A stretch of DNA of 64,000 nucleotides, from positions 434,001-498,000 of the forward strand of contig NC_018944.1 of the NCBI RefSeq assembly GCF_000304475.1. Direction: 5' to 3'. Of the stretch, positions 50,885-60,551 are shown one piece after another (the stretch's first letter is position 1; every line of letters starts with the position of its first letter). This DNA comes from Kazachstania africana CBS 2517. Lineage: Eukaryota; Ascomycota; Saccharomycetes; Saccharomycetales; Saccharomycetaceae. The notes beneath the pieces were generated by a model. It worked only from the letters and a program-made list of their open reading frames with translations. It searched no databases and had not been told where the DNA came from. The translations under genes and the position numbers were made by a program.

Positions 50885-53800
50885 ATGAAAATGCTACTTC
50901 TGTTGGTGTATCTGCTATGTCAATTTCTTTCAAGGACACTGGCGATTAAACTATCTGTACCGAATGATGCATTCGGCGTCCCTGAATCATTAAGAATATG
51001 GTCTATCGTGAATAAGCTGGCTCTGGACAACAATATCGATGCTAGTATTTTGAATGAACTGTACCCCGTGATTACGAAACTCGAGGAACTGGATGAGGCT
51101 CAGTCTGTTACTGATTTGGTCTATGATCACTTAAATGATGCTGTCTCCAATGACATGGCACAGTTTTTCAAACTTTTTGACTCTCTATACCCTATGGGGC
51201 TGCAATTTGAAGATGATTTGAACACTCCATTGAATAATGACAATTTTTTCATGTTAAATGACCAAAAATATTCCAAACCTGACGATGTCTTTTATTTAAA
51301 ATCAAAAGAGCTAAAAAATCAAGCTAAACTTGGGGATTCAGATGTTATTGCTTCAAGAAATGATGTAGTTATAGGTAAAAACGCAGACGCTCCAATATTG
51401 CTGTTTTATGGCTGTCCTGTCAATGATGAGTTTGATGATTTTAATAGAAATCTGTACAATGAGGCGATTACAACAGATAAAATTAGATTTATATGGAGAT
51501 CGACTTGTTCTATGAATTTCCCAAGTAAAATCAACTCCGAATTTCCATTAACTTTTACCGTGAATGAAGAAAGTGATTTAAAGTCTTTATTAGACACAAA
51601 ACTTCCTTTTAACATTCCCCATGAATTCACTGATTTAGATAAACTTTCCTTCGCAAAACCAACTCAGGAAGAATTGAGTGATATGGATATGAAAGTCACT
51701 AGTTTTTTAGTTAATCATTACCAGGAAACCAAAAATTTAACTGAATCCCTAGAATATACAAGAGCTGTACTCAATAATTATCCCTTTTTAATGCAACACT
51801 TTATAGAAATGCAACCAAACAAGAAGTTAAACAGCCTAATTTCAAGAAGCAATGAGGAACTAGAACGTATGGGAATCGATTATAAAATGTTAGGTCTTTA
51901 CATTAATGGCCAAAATCATAAATATTCGACTTTAGATCAATACACGTTGTTGAATGCCATTTATAAAGAATACAGAGAAATCCAAAATTTGCAAGATATA
52001 TTAGAAAAATATTTGCCTACAAATGTACTTACACCCACTTTAGCAAAAGATTTGTTAAATTCCTATTCTTCATTTTCCTTACCACATTTAAAGGAACTAC
52101 AGCCCATCAAATTGGATCTACACAGAATAAGAGGATTCTCTGAAAGCGTCATTTATTTCAACGACATCGAAGAAGATGAACAATATGAGGAACTCGAAAA
52201 AGATGCCACTAAATTCTTCGAAAAGTCAAAATTTGGTGAGATTCCTGAATATAGACGTAATTGGGCTGAGCTAATATTTGTCATAAACTTTGACATATTG
52301 AATAAAGATCCAGATACACAACATGCATTAATGGGTTTGAACCGAGCTGTTCAAATCACAGGCGAGGGATATCCACAACGTATTGGGTTATTACCGCTTG
52401 GTTCTAGGGAGAATCCAATTGTAAAGAAAATTTATGAGCTGAAAGATACTGATTCATCTGAATTAAAATTGTTTTTAGAAGAGTTGGGGAGCAAAGAAGA
52501 TGTTATTTTTTCAGATTTCAGCAATATTCCAAATGTCGGTAAGCTATTGAAGCAACTACAGATCGCTGAAACTTCAATTATTGTCAATGGTGAAATTTAT
52601 CCGTTTAAGATGAATACATGGAATTATCTTATCGCAAAAGTAATCAAGAAGGATGTTGCTTTCATTAAACAGGAATTAAATGAGTTTGCAGCACGAAACA
52701 ATGTTCAGGGTGATAAAAACGTTGATGTTAGGGCACTTCTACATCTGAAATCAGCGGATAGTAGGCATCCAAAGTATACTCCTGACTATTTTGCAGATTC
52801 AGTTTACACTAAATCAAATGATAACACTCTTAATACAATTCCTCAAAATATAATCGAATTTAGTTTCAGTGAGAAATACAATATTCTTCATACTATCACA
52901 TTATATGACAACTTTGATTCTCAAATCGCCTTGAAAAGGTTGAAGGCCCTTTCTAAAATAAAATTCCATGGTATAAGAATCAGAATGGTTCATTCTGGTG
53001 ATGTCACTTCCTCTAATTGGATTTCTTTAAAGAATAACTTATCTAGTAGGAAGCAGCTGATTGCTAAAGTGGACAATCTAATTACCAAAAGCTATAGAAA
53101 TATTCCAGATACAACATCTATACCACTCCAAGTGTTGCACTCTTGGCTGCCAGACATTCCCCTAGAGCATTTGAAGTCACACTCTTTTTTTCTGTTCAAT
53201 GGTAGATTTATTCATCTGGACTCTGATGAAGTTCTAAGTGTTAAAAGGCTTCAGGCTATAGTGAAGAGAGAAGCACAAAGGACTTTGGATACAGTGTATG
53301 CACTTAATGAAATTGATCCCGCTTTCGGAGAAAAGATGGCTGACCCAGGTTTTATAGAGACAGTGTCGTCAATCCTAACTATGCTATATTACAAAGGTAC
53401 TACTATATATGAAGATGGGATTGAATACACGACTGAAACAACACTTTCAAGGATGGATTTTTCACAAATCTTGGCAGTGAATAATATCACTTATTTTGAA
53501 CAACATAACCATGTCGAGAAACCTGTTGATCTGCTGCTTATCATAGATCCATTGGAAGAGAGAACACAACACATACTATCTTTACTTTCCAAGGTAGAAA
53601 ATCTAGAATTCATTAACATAAAGGTGTTACTAATCTCAACGCTCTCTCTCAATATTGTTCCAATTGAAAGGGTGTACACTCTAAATCAGAAAATTCAAAT
53701 GAAAGAGCTTAGAGAAAACGATCTGCTAAATAATTGGGAGGTCGATATAGAAACACCTACTCATTTCTCCATTAATAGCTTTACAAGGCTAGAGAGTACA

Positions 53801-54994
53801 GTAATCGAAGTTCATGCATTTAATGAAGATTCACCAATTTCAGGAAGTAATGTCGACGGCATAGGTGGGGTTAGGTTACAGTTACTTGATTCAAGCGGTT
53901 CCATCATTGATACGCTTTCTACTATGACTACTTTTGGCTACGGTCAATTTCATCTTAATCAATTAGGCAAGAACTTCACAATTAAAAGTGCGGATGACGG
54001 CTATGAGGTGGAATCCTTTTCTTTGCATGGATATGCAGATTATGTTCCCTCCTCAAGCTTTGACATGTTGGATTTTAATCCAAAAAAAATATACATCAAA
54101 GTTAAAATCTTGGACAGGGTATCAAAAGCTGTTGAACAAGACGGTGGATTCAATATCTTCTCTGTATTGAAAACTCATGAAGATGAAGAATCGTATAAAA
54201 GAATGATTCTTTCAATTCTATTATGGAAGCTAGTTGAGGATGATACCGAACAACTGACATTCTGGATCTTAGATCAGCCTTTTATATCTGAAGAATTCAA
54301 GCAATACTGTGAGATAATTAACGAACAGAATGAACTTCGTGGAAAAATTAGATTTATTGATTATGACTGGCCAGCTTGGTTGCGTCCTCAACGTTTCCGT
54401 TCAAGGAAAGTGGACATCTCAAAGCTACTATTCCTAGACGTACTGTTCCCAGAAAATATCACAAGCATAGTATATATGGCCCCGGTAGCTACACCAATCG
54501 ATCCGTCTAGTCTGTTTGAATTGGATGCGAAGGCCAAATCATTCCGCCTTTTCAGAGTGAAAGGGAAGGGATACTGGGATGAAGGCTATTGGGAAAAAGT
54601 GCTAAAAGAGAATAACTTGAGCTTTTATTCGATTGGCCCAGCATTTTTAATGAATTTGGATGTCATAAGAGCAAATGGAGATGCTGATAAATTGCGGATT
54701 CATTACCAGAGGCTCTCTGCCGACCCGAAATCTTTGATTAACATTGATCAAGATCTACTCAATGATTTACAGACAGCTATACCAATGGGGAGCCTTAGAA
54801 GGGCCCTTCTTGATAAACCCAAATTGGATACCACTCTTATAGAAAGGTGGGAGTCTGTTATTCAAGACAGTATTGCAGCAGCAAATTCAGCTGCGATGGA
54901 CAAAGAACACGATGAAATCGATTATAAAAATGTAAGTAATGATGAAACTACGACTTTAGAGGAAGACGAAGACTATTTTCATGATGAACTTTAG
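50885..54994 (+). CDS. KRE5: ER glucosyltransferase-like protein for beta-1,6-glucan
   Basis: A 1369-residue ER-luminal protein needed for cell-wall beta-1,6-glucan and related to UDP-glucose:glycoprotein glucosyltransferase (UGGT). A clear signal peptide (residues 1-20, MKMLLLLVYLLCQFLSRTLA) opens it. It ends in HDEL, the ER retrieval signal. The long middle corresponds to the UGGT sensor region. The C-terminal part (from about 1080) is the glycosyltransferase-family-8-like domain, including FIDYDWPAWLRPQ and ISKLLFLDVLFPENI. The UGGT metal-binding DAD is not seen in the following VYMAPVATPID. N-glycosylation sequons are frequent. Length matches S. cerevisiae Kre5. Confidence 0.95.
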   Translation: MKMLLLLVYLLCQFLSRTLAIKLSVPNDAFGVPESLRIWSIVNKLALDNNIDASILNELYPVITKLEELDEAQSVTDLVYDHLNDAVSNDMAQFFKLFDSLYPMGLQFEDDLNTPLNNDNFFMLNDQKYSKPDDVFYLKSKELKNQAKLGDSDVIASRNDVVIGKNADAPILLFYGCPVNDEFDDFNRNLYNEAITTDKIRFIWRSTCSMNFPSKINSEFPLTFTVNEESDLKSLLDTKLPFNIPHEFTDLDKLSFAKPTQEELSDMDMKVTSFLVNHYQETKNLTESLEYTRAVLNNYPFLMQHFIEMQPNKKLNSLISRSNEELERMGIDYKMLGLYINGQNHKYSTLDQYTLLNAIYKEYREIQNLQDILEKYLPTNVLTPTLAKDLLNSYSSFSLPHLKELQPIKLDLHRIRGFSESVIYFNDIEEDEQYEELEKDATKFFEKSKFGEIPEYRRNWAELIFVINFDILNKDPDTQHALMGLNRAVQITGEGYPQRIGLLPLGSRENPIVKKIYELKDTDSSELKLFLEELGSKEDVIFSDFSNIPNVGKLLKQLQIAETSIIVNGEIYPFKMNTWNYLIAKVIKKDVAFIKQELNEFAARNNVQGDKNVDVRALLHLKSADSRHPKYTPDYFADSVYTKSNDNTLNTIPQNIIEFSFSEKYNILHTITLYDNFDSQIALKRLKALSKIKFHGIRIRMVHSGDVTSSNWISLKNNLSSRKQLIAKVDNLITKSYRNIPDTTSIPLQVLHSWLPDIPLEHLKSHSFFLFNGRFIHLDSDEVLSVKRLQAIVKREAQRTLDTVYALNEIDPAFGEKMADPGFIETVSSILTMLYYKGTTIYEDGIEYTTETTLSRMDFSQILAVNNITYFEQHNHVEKPVDLLLIIDPLEERTQHILSLLSKVENLEFINIKVLLISTLSLNIVPIERVYTLNQKIQMKELRENDLLNNWEVDIETPTHFSINSFTRLESTVIEVHAFNEDSPISGSNVDGIGGVRLQLLDSSGSIIDTLSTMTTFGYGQFHLNQLGKNFTIKSADDGYEVESFSLHGYADYVPSSSFDMLDFNPKKIYIKVKILDRVSKAVEQDGGFNIFSVLKTHEDEESYKRMILSILLWKLVEDDTEQLTFWILDQPFISEEFKQYCEIINEQNELRGKIRFIDYDWPAWLRPQRFRSRKVDISKLLFLDVLFPENITSIVYMAPVATPIDPSSLFELDAKAKSFRLFRVKGKGYWDEGYWEKVLKENNLSFYSIGPAFLMNLDVIRANGDADKLRIHYQRLSADPKSLINIDQDLLNDLQTAIPMGSLRRALLDKPKLDTTLIERWESVIQDSIAAANSAAMDKEHDEIDYKNVSNDETTTLEEDEDYFHDEL

Positions 54995-55278
54995 GAGCTT
55001 CATAGTAGGCATGAAGTGTAGAAACTACTGAAGCGTATATGTATAGTTAGTTTGAATTTAAGTTATTCTATATTTCCGTTATGCTTGGTATAATTTTTCT
55101 TCACGTGCCGAAGTATTTTTGAACACGATCATAAAACTTTAAGTGAAAATTATTTGACTTTCGCGAGCTCATCGATTGTAGACAACACTAAACTGGTAAG
55201 CTAAAAGGGTCTTCTTGGTGTTCAACTGCCGCTTTTTCTGCTAAGTATAAAGGGTAAGTCGAGTATTTGCTATTAGTC

Positions 55279-57354
55279 ATGCGACCGGATGGTATCAGCT
55301 TCAGTGAACCATCGCCCTCACCATCAACTGGGCAGATCACTTCACAGTCAAGAGCAAACTCTAATAAAGTACAAGGCACAAACGATAATGGGAATGCTGG
55401 AAAGAAAAGATTAGCATGTAATAATTGTAGAAAGAGGAGAAAGAAATGTAATCTAGCCTATCCTTGTGATGGATGTGTCAGGTTAAAGCTAAAATGCAAC
55501 ATCAATGAAGAGGATTTAAGAAGGAAAAGATACACGAACGCTTATGTCAAATCCTTGGAGGAACATATTACTCAGCTTGAAATGAATTTAAAGTCGTTAG
55601 CGGGGCAAGTATATCCCAATAATTCGCATGTGCTAAAAGATAAAACTTATTTACCTTCATTACCATTAGCAAACAATGAAAAGAAGATAGACTCTCCATT
55701 AGCCCCCATCCTTCCTCCACTAGGGTCTCAGCTTGGACCTTCAATCATTCGTGATGCTGGAAGTATTACACTTTCTAAGAAAAAAGTGTTTCTTAAAGGT
55801 AGTCTGTATCCTGAAGGACCTGTTACTTATAAGTCGAATTCTTCGATTTCACAGCTGCCTTCTGCCTCACCTTCAGCTTCTATAGGTTCAGCAGACGGTT
55901 CCAGCGTGAGCTTAATTAGTAATGCAGACGGATTTGAAGCTGAAAAACGTATTGCCGATTTGAAAACCACTGTGATTAAAAGACCTACAATAGTAACAGA
56001 TCCAAACCTGATTATAAATGATGCAAAGATTTTAAAGGCTTTATCGAATTTTTACAAGTGGTTATATCCAGGGCATTTCACTTTTGTTCATAGAGAAAGC
56101 TTTCTCTATGGTTTTTTTAATCATGCCAAAAATAATTACGAAGATTCAAATTATTGTTCTGTGGAACTTATATATGCAATGTGCGCTGTTGGGTCAAGAT
56201 TGAGTCCAGACCTTCAAAATATGTCAGAAATTTACTATGAGAAGAGTAAAATGATGTTACTCAATTTAGTGTTCGATGAAGATAGTATATCACGTATAAC
56301 AACTGTTCAGGCACTGTTATGCTTGGCCTTTTACGAATTAGGTAGAGGGAGCTATCAATTGGCCTGGTATTTCTCAGGTTTAGCTATGAGAGTTGGACAT
56401 GATATGGGCTTCCAACTGGATCCAAAAGACTGGTATACAGATGAATCTAGCGGTAAGTTAACCAAGAGTGAATTGGAGATCAGGTCAAGAATATACTGGG
56501 GGTGCTATATTGCGGACCATTTTATCTGTCTGATGTTAGGTAGAACGGCGACATTGAGTGTGAGTAACTCCACCATTCCAGAATCTGACGAATTACCTGA
56601 AGTTGAAGGCACAGAAGAGTTTAGGTTTGTAGGTAAGCATGTGTTACAAATTTCCTTACCATTGAAGAACTTGATTATATTGTCAAGATTTGTCCAAATT
56701 TTCACCTCTAAGATTTTCATTGAAAGTGATGATACAATTGAGAAAGTTAAATATTTGAATAAATTCAATGGTCAAGTGTACAATTGGAGACAATCATTGC
56801 CAGACTTATTGAAGTGGTCGAAGGAGCTGTTAGAAGATGACGACGTCTCAACTGATCCTACGATTTCTTACTTCTGGTACTACTATTACATTGTGAGGTT
56901 AACTTTCAATAGACCATTTATGAAAGATTCCGATGAAGCCAGGATTGTCATTGTGGAAATTATTGATGATTTGAAGAAATTATTCGAAAATTTCAAAAGA
57001 AAATTTGGCAGTTATAAGAAAGCTACGATATTTCAATTATACGCCTGTATACTAACCATTACATGCTTAAAGAAGTTACAGGATATGAAAGTAAATTCAA
57101 CTGCAGAGTTACAAAAGTGTAACGATCAACTGAAATTTTTCGAGCACATCTTCAATAAAGAATTATATCCAGCCTACGATCTACCAAAGAGACTAAATGA
57201 TGACGAATATTTTGAGATTGACACAGAAAAGCAAGCTTTGAATCAAGTCGCGAATAACAATTATACGCATGACTTTTCTCTCAGCAACGAAATCGACGAT
57301 CTCATTAAAGATATTTTCGGTGTAGACTATAACCCGGCCCAGCCGCTTATATGA
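55279..57354 (+). CDS. TEA1: Zinc-cluster transcription factor of the TEA1 family
   Basis: A 691-residue nuclear regulator. In S. cerevisiae Tea1 activates Ty1 enhancer-linked expression; targets here are unknown. The first ATG in frame is 55279. The Zn2Cys6 cluster has C47, C50, C57, C63, C66 and C73 (CNNCRKRRKKC, then CDGC) with a short coiled-coil-like dimerisation stretch after it (KSLEEHITQLEMNLKSL). A Ser/Pro-rich linker leads to the fungal transcription-factor domain, with FTFVHRESFLYGFF and GLAMRVGHDMGFQLDP. Its place between KRE5 and the YOR338W gene fits YOR337W. Confidence 0.9.
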   Translation: MRPDGISFSEPSPSPSTGQITSQSRANSNKVQGTNDNGNAGKKRLACNNCRKRRKKCNLAYPCDGCVRLKLKCNINEEDLRRKRYTNAYVKSLEEHITQLEMNLKSLAGQVYPNNSHVLKDKTYLPSLPLANNEKKIDSPLAPILPPLGSQLGPSIIRDAGSITLSKKKVFLKGSLYPEGPVTYKSNSSISQLPSASPSASIGSADGSSVSLISNADGFEAEKRIADLKTTVIKRPTIVTDPNLIINDAKILKALSNFYKWLYPGHFTFVHRESFLYGFFNHAKNNYEDSNYCSVELIYAMCAVGSRLSPDLQNMSEIYYEKSKMMLLNLVFDEDSISRITTVQALLCLAFYELGRGSYQLAWYFSGLAMRVGHDMGFQLDPKDWYTDESSGKLTKSELEIRSRIYWGCYIADHFICLMLGRTATLSVSNSTIPESDELPEVEGTEEFRFVGKHVLQISLPLKNLIILSRFVQIFTSKIFIESDDTIEKVKYLNKFNGQVYNWRQSLPDLLKWSKELLEDDDVSTDPTISYFWYYYYIVRLTFNRPFMKDSDEARIVIVEIIDDLKKLFENFKRKFGSYKKATIFQLYACILTITCLKKLQDMKVNSTAELQKCNDQLKFFEHIFNKELYPAYDLPKRLNDDEYFEIDTEKQALNQVANNNYTHDFSLSNEIDDLIKDIFGVDYNPAQPLI

Positions 57355-57684
57355 TCCACCAAAAAAAAGAACGAAGCAAGGCGGAGAAGGAAATAAAAAG
57401 AAACGTTAGTCCTCGGACCTTTTCTTTTTTTCTGCCAATTTGGGTAGCGATGAGCATCGCAAGCAAATATGATAGACATTACTAGTAGTCGAATACTAAA
57501 TCTCATTTCTTTTTTAAAATATAGTCGATGCATTTGTAATATTTATATTTAAAACGTCCATAAGTCAGCTTTCTCTATCTTTGCCCTGATTCTTTTTTGC
57601 TTGTACAATCTCTATTTAAGACACTTCCTGAGTTTGATAATCATTTATTCAGATTAAAAATATCTCATATAAACCAATTGCAAT
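57355..57684. other. TEA1 3' end and promoter of the SWIRM-domain gene
   Basis: 330 bp. It contains an 11-of-11 match to the ARS consensus at 57541-57551 within an AT-rich stretch. No gene or RNA seen. Confidence 0.5.
57541..57551 (+). other. Perfect ARS consensus match
   Basis: ATTTATATTTA matches WTTTAYRTTTW at every position, in an AT-rich intergenic segment. Such matches are common by chance and most are not origins; origin motifs also differ among these yeasts. Confidence 0.2.
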
Positions 57685-58737
57685 ATGGAACGCACACCCA
57701 AAGCAGAATATACTCAACTGAACAGACTTATTGCTCCAAAGAGCGATCATGTCTTGAAATTGCTTCAAGACTCTATGCAGTTTACGCATTCAAACTCTTC
57801 ATACCATTCATCACAACTTTTTGCACCTCAGCCACAACCAATTGGTTCATCAAACAGTATAACTGATAATCGCCTGATACCATCTCCTCCTCAATCACCA
57901 AAAAATAATGAACCCTCTTCGAATAGCAGTCTTGACGAACGGATTGAAGACAATTCAGATAGTATTGTGGTAAAAGCAGTTTGGGACCCAGAACTGACAA
58001 CAAGAAACTATCGTTACATTACACACAGCTTCCTGTCGCAGTACAGATTTCAAGCCTCTGTAATGAAGCAAAAGAAAAATCATAGGAATTCTCCAGCTGG
58101 TATTAGAAAAGCTGCATCACTCAAACATGCTTCCTCCAGTTCAGATATCGAAAAGAGCTATAGAAGAACACGTACCATCACAAGACCAACTAGATCTTTG
58201 GAGGAACACGATAAGTCGGAACAAGATTCGACACGTTATTATAGTCCTCTTTTATCGCAAAGATCCAAGAGTACGACATCAAGTAAACAATTAAAAAAAC
58301 TAAAACCTACTCTATCTTCTCCATTAGCTTCTGCAAAGGTCATCAGTAATGTGCCACAATATGTTCCAACTATGTCATGGCAAAAGTTGCCAGATTACGC
58401 ACCATCACTTGATACTCTACCAAAGAACAATGATAAGTGTTTGAAGGTAGAGTGGAAAGGCTCCTCCATGGATCTTGCAGATGATCCTCTGAAGGAGGAA
58501 CTACATCCTGCAGAATTGTTGTTAGCCCAAATTTTAAGATTACCCTGTGATCTATATTTAGACTCTAAGAGAAGGTTTTTCCTGGAAAAGGTTCATAGAT
58601 TCAAGAAAGGATTGCCATTTAGAAGAACTGATGCCCAAAAAGCTTGCAGAATAGATGTAAACAAAGCCTCTAGATTATTTGCTGCTTTTGAAAAAGTTGG
58701 TTGGCTACAGGATTCGCATTATCAAAAGTATCTTTAA
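57685..58737 (+). CDS. SWIRM-domain protein, YOR338W/FUN19 family
   Basis: A 350-residue protein of unknown function. The N-terminal two thirds is Ser/Pro/Gln-rich and disordered, with short conserved spots such as VVKAVWDPELTTRNYRYITHSFLSQYRF. The C-terminal ~85 residues form a SWIRM domain: LHPAELLLAQILRLPCDLYLDSKRRFF through KACRIDVNKASRLFAAFEKVGWL. SWIRM domains bind DNA or histones and often occur in chromatin complexes, so a nuclear role is likely by inference. S. cerevisiae keeps two duplicates, YOR338W (chromosome XV) and FUN19 (chromosome I). The neighbours TEA1 and RPA43 point to YOR338W, while FUN12 nearby is the FUN19 neighbour. Confidence 0.9.
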   Translation: MERTPKAEYTQLNRLIAPKSDHVLKLLQDSMQFTHSNSSYHSSQLFAPQPQPIGSSNSITDNRLIPSPPQSPKNNEPSSNSSLDERIEDNSDSIVVKAVWDPELTTRNYRYITHSFLSQYRFQASVMKQKKNHRNSPAGIRKAASLKHASSSSDIEKSYRRTRTITRPTRSLEEHDKSEQDSTRYYSPLLSQRSKSTTSSKQLKKLKPTLSSPLASAKVISNVPQYVPTMSWQKLPDYAPSLDTLPKNNDKCLKVEWKGSSMDLADDPLKEELHPAELLLAQILRLPCDLYLDSKRRFFLEKVHRFKKGLPFRRTDAQKACRIDVNKASRLFAAFEKVGWLQDSHYQKYL

Positions 58738-59236
58738 AAACCAAAGTTTGTAAAATTTGGACATTTGTATTTTTCATCTTACGTCGTTGTTTTTTCTTCA
58801 TTAAATAATGTTATATAAAAACTTCCAATTTCATTTATTCATTTCTATTATTATTTCTATTCATTTTCCTCTATCCATAATACGATTTTCAGGTTTATTG
58901 TTTATCAGAAGCTTGACTCAAAGATTAGAGACCCGATAATAAGGCTTTGGCATTTTACATGCGTCTATTCATCTCATAGAAATGCAAAGCGCAAAAATTA
59001 TGAAGATATTCAGCTTTTACAAAGATGTGGCAGGTACATTTGATATCTTGCCGGCTTGCCCTTTGGTCTTTGTTTGAAACTCTTTGAAGTGTCTTTTGTC
59101 ATCCTCGACCGCATTCATTCCACGGCTGTTAATGGTTTCGATTCACTTCTTAGTATGTTTTATCTTTATAAATGTACATAAGACACCACGGTATCTTTGG
59201 TAATAATATATATGTATGTATGCTGTTAGATGCATC
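58738..59236. other. Unusually long convergent intergenic region
   Basis: 499 bp between two genes that end toward each other, where 90-210 bp is usual in this window. In S. cerevisiae UBC11 lies here. I find no ubiquitin-conjugating-enzyme motifs (no HPN or active-site block). A minus-strand ATG ORF of 33 codons (59017-59118) lies in a less AT-rich patch (about 59020-59150) and is unproven. Confidence 0.5.
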
Positions 59237-60160
59237 CTAGTCACTATCACTGGAACCACTGGCATCGCTTTCACTGGAGTTTTGTTCGTAAACAATTTCG
59301 GCACCATTATCTTCTTTGACTTCTGATAATTCTAAATCTTTATGGCTTTCCTTATTTTCTGTTTCGACTTCTTCATCAAAAACAATTTTCTTATTTGACA
59401 CAACTGGTAAATTAGCCACTTGTGAACGAGCTGTAGATTTTTCACTTGAAGGGTTTTCCAGTAGAGTACCTTCAATAGAAACAAGTCTGCCGGTAGTAAA
59501 AACACTCCTTACAGTAAACTTTAACTTACCATCGATTCTTTCACCGTTACTATCGACCCAGTGTCCCATAGAATGAGATCTACCGGTTGTTGAAGCCCTA
59601 GTTTCATCTGCATCGGCTTCCTCGTTTTCCACATCTTCTGATGTTTCTTCATTTTGTACAAAAGTCCAGTCAAATGGAATATTATTTTTCTTAATGCTTG
59701 CATTGAAGACGTCATGAATTAATAAACCAATGTGAGAAGCTGACTGGATAAAGATATAACCTTCAAGAACGTCGTCTACTTGTGGTTGCCATACAAACAG
59801 GTCCACCTGACACCAGGTAAAGCCAAATGGGGTATCATTACTTATTTTAACCAATTTTTCATCTTCTTTGCCATCTTCATTTAGAGGATCTTCATTTGAC
59901 ATCTTAAGATTTTCGTAACCCAGAATAACACCACCGACTGTATTGTTATATTTCATGACCATTGAATTCAAGTGCTGTTTCATTATACCTTGTAATGGGT
60001 TTTGCAAATACATAGGAGCTAATGACACATATAGAGAAATTGGCACACGCACTATACAGCTCGAGACACCATCTTCAACTGGATTAGTGACTTGTTTTTT
60101 GTGTTTTTTAATGAATCTTGCCACTTTTAAATCTTCTGCGGTTCTTTTGGCAGGTGCCAT
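59237..60160 (-). CDS. RPA43: RNA polymerase I subunit A43
   Basis: A 307-residue subunit of RNA polymerase I. With A14 it forms the stalk that binds Rrn3 to start rRNA synthesis in the nucleolus. [19 protein letters not shown] and [33 protein letters not shown] match the S. cerevisiae tip and OB regions. [39 protein letters not shown] is nearly identical. The C-terminus ends in an acidic Ser/Asp tail ([10 protein letters not shown]). PAC and RRPE elements upstream fit ribosome-biogenesis control. Slightly shorter than the 326-residue homologue because of a shorter Asn/Asp insert. Confidence 0.96.
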   Translation of the reverse strand: MAPAKRTAEDLKVARFIKKHKKQVTNPVEDGVSSCIVRVPISLYVSLAPMYLQNPLQGIMKQHLNSMVMKYNNTVGGVILGYENLKMSNEDPLNEDGKEDEKLVKISNDTPFGFTWCQVDLFVWQPQVDDVLEGYIFIQSASHIGLLIHDVFNASIKKNNIPFDWTFVQNEETSEDVENEEADADETRASTTGRSHSMGHWVDSNGERIDGKLKFTVRSVFTTGRLVSIEGTLLENPSSEKSTARSQVANLPVVSNKKIVFDEEVETENKESHKDLELSEVKEDNGAEIVYEQNSSESDASGSSDSD

Positions 60161-60551
60161 CTTGTGATGTCCTGGTTTGAATTGGTTTTATAAGGTTGAT
60201 TTGCTGCCTGTCTACAATATGTATCAATATTGCGATGAGCTTTTCATTTTTTTTTTTTTGTAAAAATTTTTCACGGAAAATATTTTATCACGTGCTATAT
60301 TAAATTTACTGTAGAAACTACAACTTAGTCAAAGGTAGCATTTACCTGGAACAGTTTCCAAAGTACATTCTACAACGTATTGTCTTCTCCTCATAGCTAT
60401 AGAGCAAGAGTCATGTTAATTAAGACTTATGATTAATAATAGTTTTAGTTAAAAACATATACAAAGGGCTAATAAACAAAATAAGAAGATATGTATATAA
60501 AGTAAAATTCAAAAAGTAAAGATGACTAGAAGAAGACAAACGTCTCAAAAA
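60161..60551. other. RPA43 promoter / FUN12 3' region
   Basis: 391 bp. Besides PAC and RRPE it has a T15 run (about 60245-60259) and an ATCACGTG (60287-60294). I looked for a tRNA or snoRNA and saw none. Confidence 0.55.
60232..60273 (-). promoter_or_regulatory. PAC and RRPE elements of RPA43
   Basis: GCGATGAGCT (60232-60241) is a perfect PAC. The minus strand of 60262-60273 reads TGAAAAATTTTT, a perfect RRPE. Both are 72-113 bp upstream of the RPA43 ATG, the standard arrangement for ribosome-biogenesis genes. Confidence 0.8.

Noticed and set aside
55267..55278. A longer TEA1 N-terminus
   Set aside because: The extra four codons begin with TTG; ATG is at 55279.
60287..60294. ATCACGTG (and the copy at 63711) as a point-centromere CDEI
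   Set aside because: No AT-rich CDEII of the right length followed by a CDEIII with TTCCGAA nearby; better read as Cbf1-type promoter sites.
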